64,000 bases of DNA from Formicarius rufipectus (GCA_013399695.1 VXAU01001757.1:2451616-2515615); one strand, 5' to 3'; positions 23,020 through 36,538 are shown, counted from the first letter of the stretch. The notes: a model not told the origin generated them from the letters alone. Made by a program: numbers and translations.

Positions 23020-23500
23020 AGCAAATGCTGAGTAACCGCTCAGCCCTGCTGGCCCGCTCCCTCCCGCGCCCCGGCCGCGCGGCTCCGGCTTCCCGCGTGT
23101 TTACTGAACGTCTGCAGAGATGGCGGGACAAGCCACAAGGCTGCTCCCTTTTGGAGACCGTTCCACTTGTCCAAAAAAGCCCCATGCCAAGGGGGAGGGA
23201 GGGAGGGAGGCAGGAGCAGCCAGCCGGAGTCCGGCACTCCCACACTCCTCCAGCCGGGATAGGGCACGGCCACGCTGCCGGCCAAGAGCGCGGCGGAGAA
23301 GGATCCCTGTGGACACGAGAGGGGCACTGCCTATTTTTAGGCAGCTGGAGTTTCCATGAGGATTCCTAAATCTCTGGTTTCATCAGGGCGTGTGGAGCTT
23401 TTTTAAAAGCAGGTCATTTAAAATCGCGGTTGCGTCGTTCTCCTTCTCTCCCTTGCTCGTGATATAAATAACAAGCCCAGGAAACAAACACGTGTGAGCC
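23020..23500. promoter_or_regulatory. CpG-island-like block, candidate promoter or enhancer
   Basis: Between about 23030 and 23320 I count roughly two dozen CpGs, with 'ccgcgccccggccgcgcgg' at the core, far above the rest of the window. Further features are a YY1-like 'agatggcggga' near 23117; a MEF2 consensus CTATTTTTAG at 23331-23340 inside a 7-bp inverted repeat (23327-23333 and 23338-23344); an overlapping CAGCTG E-box at 23342-23347; a TATAAATA at 23463-23470; and CACGTG at 23489-23494. On the minus strand a strong donor-like CTGAG/GTGAGAG lies at 23013/23012, which could end a first exon transcribed leftward. Frames of 60-114 codons on both strands have no recognised domains, so transcription direction and any product are unknown. 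MEF2 plus E-box pairing is typical of muscle control elements, but that reading is an inference. Confidence 0.5.
23191..23213 (+). repeat. (GGGA)n purine-rich simple repeat
   Basis: About five imperfect GGGA/GGGAG units inside the CpG-rich block. The G-rich strand could form a quadruplex-like structure. Confidence 0.8.
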
Positions 23501-26500
23501 CGACCTAAGGCAGGAATAAAGGCCTGGCTGAAAGGGCAGAGCTGAAGTGACGAACGTGGGTGATCGTGGGGCATGGCCTGGCACAGGGGCTGCTGCCGAG
23601 TGGCCTGTGCCGTCCCTTGGCAGTGGCTCGTGGGTTTCCTGATGGACCTTTCCGTGCCCTGGGTTATTTTTCCCAGGCTACAGCAAAGCTGGGTTGACCC
23701 ACTGGAGCCACTCACAGCCCAAACCTGACTGTTTCCCACAGGCCCATAGTTTCTGTACCCTTTGGAATATGCATTAGACCCAAGCTCTCACGCCAAGCAC
23801 CACAATGTTCTCACTGGGATCTTCCAGTCTGAAGCCTCACACAGCACCTACAACTGTCCAGTGGTTTGGCTCGTCAGCTCACTGGCACAGCCACTCATGC
23901 ATATTACCCTCTCAACTCCAAAATAACAATCCCTTCCTCTTTTATTTTTCATTCTCCCCTTGCTTGATGAGGCTAAACAGTCTGCTTACCGTTCCCCACA
24001 CGGCAGCAGCAGCTGGGAGCATCTGGCATGGGACATATGGAATTTAATTTCCCGATATTTACATAGATTGAAACAATTCTGACTCCAAACTTCAGAAGGC
24101 CCTATTGCAGCAGACCTCAAGGCAAAAGCTTTCAGTTCATTTCATTTTCTTCCTCTTCTTTTGGCAAATGAGCTGGGAATACCAGTTTAAAGTCTGCACA
24201 GGCTTTAGGATGTTGAAAGATGCTCAAATCCTTGATCTATAAGGCTTACAGGGTAAATGCTGCTTTTTCTGCTTCTGGGGAATCCAAAAGGAGTTTTAAG
24301 AGCCCTAGCCACTTTAAAAATATCTTTTTTCAATGACCTTGACTAGATTTGAAACAGTCCATTTGAGAGTTTTGCACATGTGGCTACAGATAAAAGTTTC
24401 TTGGGGAAAAATAAAATAGCTGAAGGGAAATACTCGGTCATACAAAGGAGAATGAAAAAGGACTGCAGGGCCAGCACTGCTGCTCTGCTGCTGTTGAGCA
24501 GAGAGTTAAACCAGGACAAGTCTCTCCTGAGCAAGACAGATCCTCTATGAAAGCAACAAAGCAAAACATGGCTGAAGCACCACACTCCTTCAAAATAGTG
24601 GGTTGACTTTACTTTGTCACGTGCCACCCATGACATGTCCAATAATTGCAGAAACAGAGACTTGAGAAGTGGTGGAGTCCATTATCAACAAAGTTTTGCC
24701 AAAGATGGCAGCACACCAGCCCAGCTTTGCAAAATCCCTCTAAAATCCCTCTTGTAATAACACTTGAAGAGAATGGTTTAAAAATCCCACCTTATTTTAA
24801 GGATGTCCATGACAGACTCTTCGGATAGAAAAGCCAAGTGGGTGGCTCATCCCAAGAGACCCAGAATCTTCACATGGCACTGGTGCAAGTGTGAATACCA
24901 GGACTATCAGTCATGGAGCTCCTCCAGTGTGCAGCATCTGAGGACCTCACACGTTGACATGCAATTTGCCAGTAAAATCCTTTTGGCTGAGCCAGAAAGA
25001 TACTATGGTTTCCTGGGAGAGTTCATCCAGCACAAAATATGCTTGATGCTTCATGTATACACATTTTTTTAAGACCAAGGTAATTATTTTGAGAGTGCAC
25101 CAGGATGAGGCCAAAAAAGGCTTGGATCTTCAGGTTTAGATTCTGAATTTGTGTTCTTATGGTCAAAACAGCAACCTGAAAATTTCTGCCAGCCCTAAAG
25201 GCACCTCACTTAGTTCCTTTAAACACCCAAAACTTCTCTGGTTTTGCTCAACTGTGCCATGGAAAACACTTGAACAACTTCAGAGTTACAGTTGGAATTC
25301 AGGTCTCCTATCACTGGCAAAGACACATTTCACAAGGCCTTAGGGTTTTTTTCCCCACCTTCTCCTTATCCAGTGGCTCCTGCATTCTGATTCAGAGAAC
25401 AGTAAAATTGCCATGCTGGAAAATGCACCCAATGCAGAGCAATCAGCTGCCTGAGCAGAGATCTTCCTAGAAAGGATGAGATTTTTGTGCAAATTCTCCT
25501 AGGCAGAAGAGTGAAGGTGGCTCTCCAGCATCTTAGAGGAGCACTCAGACACAAGGCTGGTATGTAAGGATGGGTCACTTTGGGGAATGTGACCCACCAT
25601 GAGAACCAGGTCCTCAGATTTTGTCTAAAACTGCCAGTCTGTGGTAACTGTTCAGGCACAGCCATCACCAGGCAGGGTTTGCAGTACACAAGGCAGATCC
25701 CCACTTGTGCTGAATTAGAGCAGCTGAGACTGGAAAGAAGTTTAAAATCCCCAGTCCTAATTGCTTATTTAACTTGCTTGTTAAATTTGATTTTGTACTT
25801 GTGTGCCAAAGGATCTCCTTGTTATGGACTTCTAAAAAAAATCTGCTAATATATAGTGTTTTAATACTGTGTTTGTTCAACTTTTGTTACTCTATTTAGA
25901 AGACCTTATTATACTTTTATTGCCATTATAGAACTGGATACTCCTTATGATTATTTTACAGGGCTCAAGACAGTTGATCTGGACGCTGTCTTATTAACTG
26001 TACCAAGTGGTAGAAATACCATTTAATTCTCTTTAATATCAGTAATTCAGACTACATGACAAGGCTGACCTCAGCATCTCTCATGCCCCGGGAGGAACTA
26101 CATTATATCACTGCATAAGGGGTCAGAGATGAGAGCACTTTTGGCAAGGGACTTTCACTTTGTAGATGAAACATCCTGATTAAAAATGATGCTTCCTGCA
26201 TAACACTGCTGTTCTCAGCTCACAGTTTCCAAACCCACAAAGGCTGCTTTCTAAAGATGGGTAAAATGATCCCTGTATGGTTTATGTAATATATTTGCTG
26301 TGGAGTTTTAGGGTTTTCAGGATGAAAGCTACTGTAGTACAGTCAGGCTTCAGGACAGGTTGTTTAGCATCCAAAAGCAATTGGTACTGAGGAGGAATCA
26401 AAAGCTGGTGAGATGCCCCCAGGCTGCTCTGCAGTGGCTTCTGAATCGGTGCATGGGATTTACACTCCCTGTTAGTTTAGCTCCCAAACACTATTTACAG

Positions 26501-28209
26501 CATCAATGTTTTTGTCCTCACAAATCCCTAGGAGACAGGACTTTTAGGAAGCAAACAAACAAACCAAGAAGTCAGGGCACACCAAGTGAGAGTGCAGCTC
26601 TGAGCACTGACCAAGTGCCTCCACTCTCAGCACCTCCTTTGGGGTCCATAGGCGAGGGTAGAGGGGAGTCTCAAAACCAGGTTCTTTCAAAGTGTCTTGT
26701 TTGACTTCCTTTTGACCTCCAAATGTCTATTAAACATCCTGATACTCCCAGCCAAAGACCCTGCAGGCCATCTATGGTGGAGCAGGGAAGGAAATGCCTG
26801 TCTCCTCTTCCTATAGTGGCCTCTTCCCACTTTCTACCGGAGCATCCCCAGGAATTCATACCAGCCTGGACACTCACACTGGATGGCATCACACCACTGG
26901 AAACCCCAGGACCAGGGAAGGCAGAACCAACTCCAAGGCATCCCCAAACATTCCTTGTTTGTCGAAGAATGAGAAATGTGAGGCCAAATTTCTGCAAGCC
27001 TTGTACCCCAGAGTAGACATGAAATGTAGACTCTATTTTCACAAGTGTTCAGCACGCAATCTTTTGAGCTCTTCTGAAAATCTGGACCTTATTTAGGCAA
27101 GCAAATGAGAGCCAAGCTCTTTTTGAAAAAGAGGGTTTAATAGAAATGTCTGCCGCCTCCTATTCTTAGGCCCCTAAGTAAGTGGTGCTGGCTGTGATGG
27201 GAGCTGCTGGTGCATGACTGGTGACTGGCTTTGTCCTCCCAGGAGACCCCCTGGCTTGCTGCAATGTTCATGAAAAACCAGCAGAAAAATATGCACAAAC
27301 CCAGTGGACAAAGGGAGGGGAGAGGAGAAATCAGATTCATGCTACAGCAAAGGCACAGGGAAATGTTTGTAGAGGTCTGGTGCGAAGTGGTTAAAAGTCA
27401 AGGCCAAGGGCTGCTCTCCTGGCAGCTGAACCCCCATTACAAAATCCCATTGCCTCAGTTCACTTCAGAATTGTCTCAGCTACTCATTCCTGTATCAGTG
27501 GGAAATTTGGAAGTGACTCTGGATTTGCAGTTTCCTTTTTGATAAATGTATTAAAAATACCAATATAACAGCTTTTTATATCATAATAAAAAAACATGGA
27601 GTATTAAATCCTGCCTAACTCTTGCTGACTTGGAAGCAAGTTTGCATGCTTTCCTCACATCCAGATTCGATTACACTCCTAATGTACAGCTTTGCCAGAA
27701 ATGTTTTTATTAGAAGAAATTGCACTTAGTCCAGAATGTGGCAGCAGGAATGATCTCTGGCATGCACAGAAAGAGCCTCTTTTTTCACCAATCTGAGATC
27801 TCTACATGGGTTTCTAATTTCAGTCAGAACTGAGTTGAAAAATTAACTTTTGGATCAGCAAAAGATTGGACATGATTATAGGTAATGCTGGACTTTGGAA
27901 GTCTTGGACAAAACAGTTTAGGCCAATAGGTTTTTTGCTGTATATTCCTCAGCTGGGAAGTTCTTTGCCAGAATGTACTTACATTCACCCTTGCCTTGCC
28001 TCCTCTTGTTACTAGTGTGTATTTTATTCCTCAAAACATCTTTTTTTAAACCCTTTCTTTCCCCAAATAATTTAGTTGCACCTGGAGTTGTACTGTCTAT
28101 CCCAAACAGCTTTTAGAAATATCGATAATTTTGTGAAGGGCTTTGAAGTAGCAGCTGGGAAAGGTATTGAAGAGATGAAAAGAGATTGAATGGTTGACTG
28201 TCTTCCTTC

Positions 28210-28221
28210 TTTTTTTTTTTT
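28210..28221 (+). repeat. Poly-T run
   Basis: A run of 12 T in otherwise unique DNA. Confidence 0.85.
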
Positions 28222-31200
28222 GTTGGCTCACTTTGTACTCAATTTAGTCAATCAACCAGACATCCTTCTATCAGGTGCTTTTGTGCAAGCACCTTTGCCA
28301 TCATCCACGGCCAACACTGGTGGTTTTGAACACTGAGAGATGATTATTGCATTCATCTCTCACCCAGATGGGTAATTTTAAATCAACAGTGCTAGAATCA
28401 TGCCCAGTGCTTTCCTGGAGGTGAGCAACAGTCAAGGGAATGTATCTCCATGCATTTGGCACAGTTGTTCCCAAAATCTCCCCCGAGGCCTGTGGACTGA
28501 AGTTTAATACCACTAAAATGAGGCAGTTGCAGTGCAAGAGTGGAATTAATACAATGCAGAACTGAGATCCATCAAAATCTTGCAGCTGACTCAGTTCTGC
28601 ACAGCTGAAGACACTGAGGAGCACAGGCTGCAAGACCTACAGATAACTGCAAGAATCAAATGGGAGTTCGGATTAAAATGAAGGACAGGTTGAGGTTTCT
28701 GAAACCAGCTGAGAAATTCTGGATCTCAATCTTTCTGGATTCCCGAGATCATCAGAAAGCACTTCAATTACATGATCAATAGAATTTCAAAGCAAGACAG
28801 AAGCCACAATGACTCTGAGGACACAAACATTATTTGAAGGGTAAAGTGAAATCCTGTTAAAGGAAAATGTGAGACCTCTGCTTTGGAGAAACCAATCAAT
28901 GCTTTCTCAGTCTCCTGTGAGTGAAGTTTAGAAACATTTGAAGACATCTGAAATGGAGGTGTTTAGACAATTATACAAAAGCTCATCAGCTTCCCACAGC
29001 CCTGAGAAACTGCAGATGAACAGTCAATCAAGAACAATGAATTCATCCTCCTGAGGAAAAGCAGGTGCCTGAAACATGGCATTGTTTGTTGCAAAATCAT
29101 GGGTCTCCTCTCATGCAGAACGAGGCCTCTGAGTGGCTTGTCCCCTTCTTCACAGGCTGTTGCTTCCTTGGACAAATTAATGAAGATTTCCTTTTTCACT
29201 GAGCAAGCTCTGGAGCCAGCATCCCAAGAGAGAAAGTACACTGAGATGCTGCAGCAGTAAATTCATAAGCTATCTTGTCTTTACCAATTAGGCTGATATT
29301 CCCTAATTATATTATTTACAGCACAGGAGAGAAAGGAAGAATCCCAATGATACCTATTGATATTTATTTGTTTTTAGAGAAGATGCTGATTTCTTCCAAC
29401 AAACATTCCAGGGATAAGTTTCAGCTACACTGTTGTTTTTAAAGAAGATCAAGATGGGATTCATAAATCTATTCCAGAACACCCTATAACATGATTAAGG
29501 TACCCACCTAGATTTGACTCAAGGCCCAGATAAAGAAAAGGAGGACTCTGAATTTGAGTCATCTCAATCCAAGCCACTGGACAGTGATGGTTTTGGGTGG
29601 ATGTAATTGTATCCTTCCATCCCCCCCAAACTGAAAAATGTTAAGAAGATTTAAATCTGAGAAAAAATGAAAACAAACATTAGAAAGACGAAAAATGTTT
29701 TCTGTTGAACTGAGTTCTCATTTTTGGGCCAACTGTAACAAAAACATTGTAGAAAGTACATGAGCGAAGTCCAGACTTTCCAGGCTGGAACACAGCACTA
29801 GTCCCTCAAATGAAGGCCACCAAAATCAGGTCCCTCCTGCAAGAGACAACTGCATCATTCCATCCCCTGCAGAAATCCATCACTCTCCACCCAATAACCT
29901 CTGGGATTTTCAGCAACTAAGTCATGCCATTGCAGTATAACCCAGAGGAGAGGTGCCAGAAGGAAAGATTGCAAAGCTGAGGATGAGAGAAATTTAGTTG
30001 ATATGGTTAAAACCAAAAGGACAAACTGGTAAGGGAGAGGTTTTTCTGGTATGCAAAACCAGACTCTGTATTCTCTCTTCCAAACCCTTCTATGACCTCC
30101 CTAGTTGAGAAATAAAGTCTTTGAGGCAGGGACAGTATCAGACTGTATTGGGCTCCATCCAACATGACACTCTAAGTTAGTCCCAACACACAACACTTCA
30201 AAAAAATCACACTCATTCTTGGTAATGGCCCATCAGGTTTTGTTGAGGCTTTGAACAGAGGAAGTGGAAGTTCCACTAAAATTCAGTAGGATCCAGGTGC
30301 CAGCTTTTTTAGGCTCCTCAAAATACTCCCACTACTATGAAAATTTCAAAGTGCTTTTCCCTTCACAACTAATTTCTCTTCCCCAGAACAAGTCCAGAGT
30401 TAAATTTTATGGACTGCAGGTCTAAGGGCAAACACATCCAACAGAATGACAACACATGTCTCTCCCAAGGTGTCTCTAATTCCCTACGATTACAGAATGA
30501 GGACACTGCAAGGTTTTATTGCTGATGCACTCCAAGTGCAAGAAATTTTCTCTGTACTTGTTGAGAATGATAAAGATGCAAGAGTGGTTATTAACGTGCA
30601 TCTCATGCATTTGCAATTATGCAGATACTCTTGCAGATGAAACACCTTTGGGCTCCTGTCATGTTGCCAATGCTTCCCTCTGTGGCACAAATTTTGGATA
30701 CGCTCCTTATTTTAATCCTTACACACGGGGCCCAGATGCCACAGGATTCTGAGCATCTTGAAGACAGCCCTTAATGACCTGGGGCTCCCTCTGGCTTCAA
30801 CAGGTGCTCGAAGCATTTCATACCATCTCCAAGCCTCAAAACCTCTCTTGGGTGTATTAGGAGGACACAAACTCACCATTCACAGGGGAATCCATGAGAT
30901 AAATCACTGATACATGAAGCAAAGCAAAGAGCAGTGCCCCAATTTGCTGACTCTGTCATCATTCTAGAGATTATTTAACACTGTGACTCACGGTGAAGCT
31001 GCCCACCTTTCTGTTTAATTAAGGCACAAAATGTAATTGGTAATTCAGTTGGTGGTTCTCCTGGGATGCTGAAGAGCAGATCTGCTAAGGAAGCCAAGGA
31101 CATGCCGTGGTGAACCTCATCTGAATGCACCTCGCCTGGATGCACAGAAACAGCTCCCCTGCAAACCACCCCACCAGGAACTGCTGAAACAGGATTAACC

Positions 31201-34200
31201 CACCTCCTAAAGGAATTAATCTCTTGGGTTTATTCCTCTCCAGCCATACACACATTGAAAACCTTGGTAAATGAACAAGTTGCAAACTTCCTACAAGAAC
31301 TGCTGACTGTACATCGAAGTTACTGTGCCTCCATCACCCTGGTGGTGCAGGGAATCATTGGTGGGGCAGACCATGATCCTCTGCATCCAAGAGCCAGGAG
31401 GGGGTGAAAGAATATCCCAAGCAGGTTTATCAGACTCTGAGAGTGAGGGGATGATTGAGCTGAGCTTGAAGCTGCACCCTGCCCTCTCTTCCACTCGCCA
31501 CCTGGAAGACACATGGATCTCATGGCATTGTGCTGCTGATACAAGTCCTTTGTTTCTTCCAAAAATTGTGCCAAGTACAAGAAAGCAGAAACGAAAGGCT
31601 CTTGTTACAATGAAGCAAGAACTCTCCTGACTCTCAGACCCTCCTCTGGTTCAGTGGCATTACTCCTGAGCAGGGGCAGGGAGGGGTTGGTCCCTCTACT
31701 CCAGGAACAGTAAGAACAAAGTGAAGAACAAGGAGTGAGCAGGCACACGACATTCAGGGTATTTTTCCTGCAGTGCAGCCTGTGCTGTGTGTTCCCTCTC
31801 TTCAAGAGATGTTGAAATCCAACTCTGATTGATCCCATAAAAAAGTGCCAAACAGAACTCCCAGAACACAAATGTGCACAGAGAAAAGCATTGCCTGGGA
31901 GTACTTGAAAGGTGGTTATTGCTAAGGTAGTTTCTCTGTGAGTCTTTTACACATCCAACACCTAAAGATCATCCCCCCAGAAGAGAAATTTTCTTATTGG
32001 ACAAACTAAACTAAGAATGAAAACAGGGGTTAAATACAAAAAGGCCTGAAGAAATTAACCGAGAAAACATTTGGCAGAATATTTTTAAACTTTCTTTGGT
32101 GACTCTGGGACTGCAAGTGTGGGTGGAGGTGGAGTATAAGCCCTGAAAAAATACTTTCTCAGCCAGTTATCTGCAACACAACATCAGCACACAGAGTTTT
32201 CTACTGTGCTCAGGACAGGAAGGGACTTCAAGTCCCAGCCAGGGCCAGGTGGATTGTGCAAAGCATCCTCTGGACTGTGCTGGCAGTGGTGGACCAGTCC
32301 TCCAATTCTGTGTGGTCAGAAACATGCTAAGGGTTTCCTTTAAAGGGGCTTTTGCTTTGAAAATACCCCCTACAATTAAGGCTGGCTCCTAATTCCTGCA
32401 TTTCTGGCAACCCTGCCTTGGTTCATTAAAGCCTGTGAAACCATTTCTTCCACTCACAGTGCTGGGGTGCCTAAGAAGTCTTCCATGTTTCTCCCATCCC
32501 ATCCCATCAGCTCAGGTAAAACCAACCAATAAAACCAGTGACAAATACAAGATAATCCATATCCTTTTCATACCCTTCTCAATCATTCACCTTCGAATGC
32601 AATGAAGAGTGGGAGCTGTAAAATTACAATTATTTTCTCTTGCTTCCCACTGCAATTGCCACAGTGCTTATTAGTCCTGCAACAGCCACCACCAGTGACT
32701 GCCTCACCTTCCACACTGGGCAATACACAAACAACAAGGGGGAAAAGGGAAGAAAATGCAGAAAAGTAAGCCAAGAGACAGGAAGACTTTCTTACAGCAA
32801 AGCCCAGACACACTGCTACAAACTGCCCTTAGTCAGGATGTCCTCCTCAGCTATGCAAAACAGCTGAAGGGAGAACACCATGCACCAGCCAAAATTCTTC
32901 ATGTAGCAGGATGTCATCAGTAAAGCCAGAGACATCAGAAATGTGCCAGAGGACACCAGAACTTGAACTATGAAACTCTGCTGTGCTGGAATGTGCCCAT
33001 CAAGACAGTCCCTTGGATCAACGTGGGTCAGTGTGCATTAGGAAGGTTGTCCTAGGTTGAAATTCAGAAGAAGCTGGCCCTGTCTGCTGATACACTTTGT
33101 TGAGTCTATACTTCACAAAAAATGCCATGGCACCATTCAGAGCACGAGCAGCATAATCCATCATCACTGAGATACCATATAAGCTCCAGTAAAGGCTGTG
33201 ATTTTGCCCTCCCAAACCCAGGTGCAGCAGTGGCGCACACTTGCTCAACACTGTCAGAAATTGATTGCCTACTATAAATCAGGGCTTGAAATTCTATATA
33301 GAAAAAAATATCTTACTCTTACACTGAGCATCTAAGTACCTCTGCCTATTAAAACTCCTGTTTTGCCTGTGGTCCTTAAAAATATATCAGGATCGGAGGA
33401 GAAAGAACCAAGGGTATAAACCAAGATTTTTGAGGCAATTACAGGTCTAATTTCAAGAACTTACAACTCTTTGCTTGCTTTTCAAAAGATCTCAGAAAGA
33501 GAACCAACCAGACACCATTTTTTTTGGTCCTATGCAACCAACTCCATTAGTCAACCATTTTTCTTGTCCCAGCAAATGGGACAGAGAAACGAAACCATGA
33601 AAATACATAGATGGTCTCAAAACCCAGGTTGGGAAATGCCGAACGTATTTTCATCAAAGCAGTTGAACTTTTATTACTTTTCATTAACAAAAATCAAAAA
33701 TCCTAACATTTAACTGAAACACCTCATCTTCCTTCACTTGCAGAGGTGTTTGATGTGGTCTGAATTGGAAGGCTCAGCTCCAACCACCTCCTGGTGAGAC
33801 ACGACCTCACCGTTCATAAAGAGCCTCACGACATGCAACACCACCCGGACTTTGCTGGAGGAAGATAAAACTTCAGGAGGCAGGACAATGGCACAGTCCC
33901 TTTCAAAAAGGAAAAGTAATGAGCCTGGGAGGCTGCATTGCCACAGGCACCGATGCCTCAATATGCATGTGAACTCAAGTAACCCCCTATTCATCCAGGC
34001 CCTAAAATAGGAAGGCACAGTTCTGGACAAGCATATTGATCTGGATTCCTGTAACTATCCCTTTGAAACACAAATAAACTATTGTTAAAAAGCCCCAACA
34101 GATCTCAGTGTGTGCTCTGGTTCCTTTGCAATGTGTACTATCTGACTACAATCCATCTTGGCAGCGGAGCAGCTACGCAGACGTTCTTCTGAGCCAGCTC

Positions 34201-34926
34201 TAATGTAAAGGGGTGCCAAGTATGTCTTCCTTTTGTATTTACAGTAATAGTCTCAGCTTTCCCCACCGCTGGGAGTGCTGTTGGGGATCAGCTGGCAAAA
34301 ATACACTGATCTAAAAGGACCACTGTAATCCCACTTGAAGCTGAACTGTTTTGCAGAGGTTGTCGGCAAGGACCTTCTCCCACATTAATCTACAGCAAGT
34401 AACATCGTGGTGCTGTCACTGGCATGAAGCTGACAGCAAATCCTATTCCTGCCTCCTCCCAAGCTGGACTATCTGTTGACAGACCACTGGCTGTCTTACA
34501 CTGTCTATATTTGGAGTGAGGTTCCCTGGCATGTCTGAGCTGTGCTGTCTACTTTGGAAGTGGAAAAACAAGGGTGATCTATCACAGAAGTGGATGCTTC
34601 ATAGAGATAGGTATACAAATGTTGGAATCAACCAGTGCTAGAATGCAGCCAGGGTATTCTGACCTCCAGGATCCATCAAGGACTGAGGAGGGGTGGTGCA
34701 CGATGTGCCCTATCACTGCACTGAGCAACCTGCAAATAGGGTTGCTTTATGGTAGGAAAATGTGCCAACTTTGGGGCTGCTTCACACTGCAAAGCCTAGA
34801 ACATGATGTTTCCAGCTGGCAGGTCACCTCAAAGCAGTCAGTGCAGCACTGGCAGACAGGTAGACTGGCCACTGCCTTTCATGAGGACTTACAATACCTG
34901 GGCAATAGAAAGGTTTGCTGCAGATC

Positions 34927-35265
34927 ACACAATCACAGGATGGGTCAGGTTGGAAGGGGCCCAGTGGGACATCTGGTCCCACCTTCCTGCTCCAGCAGGG
35001 TCACCCCAGAGCACACGGCACAGGGTTGTGTCTGTAATATCTCCAGTGAGGGAGACTCTACACTGTCTCTGATCAATGTTCAGTGCTCAGTCACTGCACA
35101 GCAAAGTTCTTCCTCAAGTTCTGGTGCAACTTCTTGTGCAACAGTTTTTGCCTGTTGCCTCTTGTGCCATTGCTGGGCAACCCCGAACAAAGCCTGGTCC
35201 ATCCTCTGCCCCTCCCTGCACACACCGATGGACCTGGATGGGGTCCCCTCTCAGTCAGGACTCCT
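34927..35265 (-). mobile_element. CR1 LINE fragment, 5'-truncated (~340 bp)
   Basis: Left edge 'cacacaatcacaggatgg', then 'caggttggaaggggccca', 'ctggtcccaccttcctgctc', 'cagcagggtcaccccagag' and 'cacacggcacagggttgtgt', ending around 'gatggggtcccctctcagtc'. This is a distinct CR1 subfamily (CR1-X/Y-like 3' UTR), different from the copy at 36539-36828. The 241-codon plus-strand frame at 34574-35299 runs into this element, and half of its translation is antisense CR1, so it is not a gene. Confidence 0.92.
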
Positions 35266-35359
35266 TGATGACTTTAACCACACTAAAAACAAGAGCTAGA
35301 GACCAACTTTCCATTACCTTGAACTATGGATGGGCCCACAGGTCTCAGCACGACTCTAA

Positions 35360-35476
35360 TAGCCAATCCAACCCAGTCTTCTTTCAGTCTTAAGCCTTTC
35401 TCCCTTATCCCAGTACTCCATACCCTTCTAAAACATTCCCTTCCAGCTCTCTTGGAGCCCCTTTAGGTACAGGAAG
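35360..35476 (-). mobile_element. CR1 LINE internal fragment lacking its 3' end
   Basis: 'ttctttcagtcttaagcc', then 'ttcccttccagctctcttgg' and 'cccctttaggtacaggaagg' follow internal CR1 order on the minus strand. The 3' terminal part is missing and the copy is about 95 bp right of another CR1 of a different subfamily. It is an eroded remnant. Confidence 0.8.
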
Positions 35477-36538
35477 GTGTCCTGAGTTATAAAAAACCAG
35501 TCCATGCCCTGATGCCCTGTCTCTTCAAACAGGGCACAACCACTGTAAGACCGCCTGGTCTTCTTCTGAGTGCTGTAGGATAAAAAACAGTTTTGCCACA
35601 AAGCTAAAGCTCCCACCAGGATTTCAGAAGGACTTTTTTTGTTTGTTTGTTTTGGTTTTTTTTAAGGTGATAATTCATGTAAATAAACCACCCCTCGTGA
35701 CTATTTAACATTTAACTTATTATACCATTATCCTAATTTATATTTTGTTAAGCCTTAGGGGATTTAGCTCAGAGCACAGATCCATTGCAGCAAGTGCTAT
35801 AAAGACACGTAGTAGAAAGCAGCCCTTGCTTCAATGAATTTACACGTCTGAATAGACAAAAGGCAGGAGAAAGGCAAAATTATTCTCCAGGCCCCACCAA
35901 AACAGCCAATAAACTTACCCTCACTTCCTGCTGACTTGTGCTCCAGAATGTCAGCTTTCATTTAAAAAAGCGACAGCAACAAAAGATATTTCTAGCTCCT
36001 GTGGTTGTAAAAAGACTCTTGAAGACACACTAAATCAATGCAATCACATTCACCCAGCTATGCAGATGACTATGAGAGAGACGCGGCCATTCATCTCTGA
36101 CAGGGCACAAATAATTACACATTTCTGCAGCCACAGCCTTCTCCATTTCAGTCCAACCACCCTTCATCCATATCTCTCTTCATCCTACCTGAAGTGGTGG
36201 CTTATCCTCCAGTTTCCCCACCTCAAATCCACAATAATATATATATTTCCTTCTCTACTGCATTGGTGACCTAAAGTTTTGGCTGTCAGAGCTGGTGCCC
36301 TTCTTACATTCCACAGCAGCAGCAGAGCACAGTTAAGAGAGGGGAGGCTGAAGTGAACTGTGCTGGAACAAGGACCCAGGGGAACAGACCAGTTGGAATA
36401 TGCAGAGACAGGAAAGAGCCCCAAGAAAACCCCCCACCACCCACAGCAGTATCTTCTGAAAGCAAATATCCATGAAACATGCAGTCTGGGGGACAACGTG
36501 AATTTCATGGAAAGGAAACAAAGCAAACATTGCCACAG
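35477..36538. other. Unique noncoding sequence
   Basis: Starts with T/G-rich low complexity (35633-35665), then AT-rich repeat-free DNA. A short ATATAT run lies near 36235-36247. Frames of up to 113 codons on the minus strand (36185-36526) have no recognisable domain. Confidence 0.5.

Larger units (their letters stand above)
22276..34926. other. Long unique noncoding stretch
   Basis: About 12.6 kb with no recognised CR1 or SINE. It includes CA-type dinucleotide runs near 22500 and 22753-22776, the CpG-island-like block at 23020-23500, and poly-T at 28210-28221. The 193-codon minus-strand frame at 22193-22774 is partly CR1-derived at its end, and the other frames up to 123 codons have no recognisable domains. 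No exon with convincing splice sites and recognisable protein was found. Confidence 0.55.

Noticed and set aside
23120..23359. ATG with good context in the CpG-rich block (79 codons, plus strand)
   Set aside because: The start context and YY1-like motif are attractive, but the peptide is Arg/Pro-rich as expected from CpG-rich DNA, ends in a stop without a donor and matches nothing I recognise.
34574..35299. 241-codon open frame on the plus strand
   Set aside because: Its second half is antisense CR1 (34927-35265), and the first half shows no recognisable protein features.
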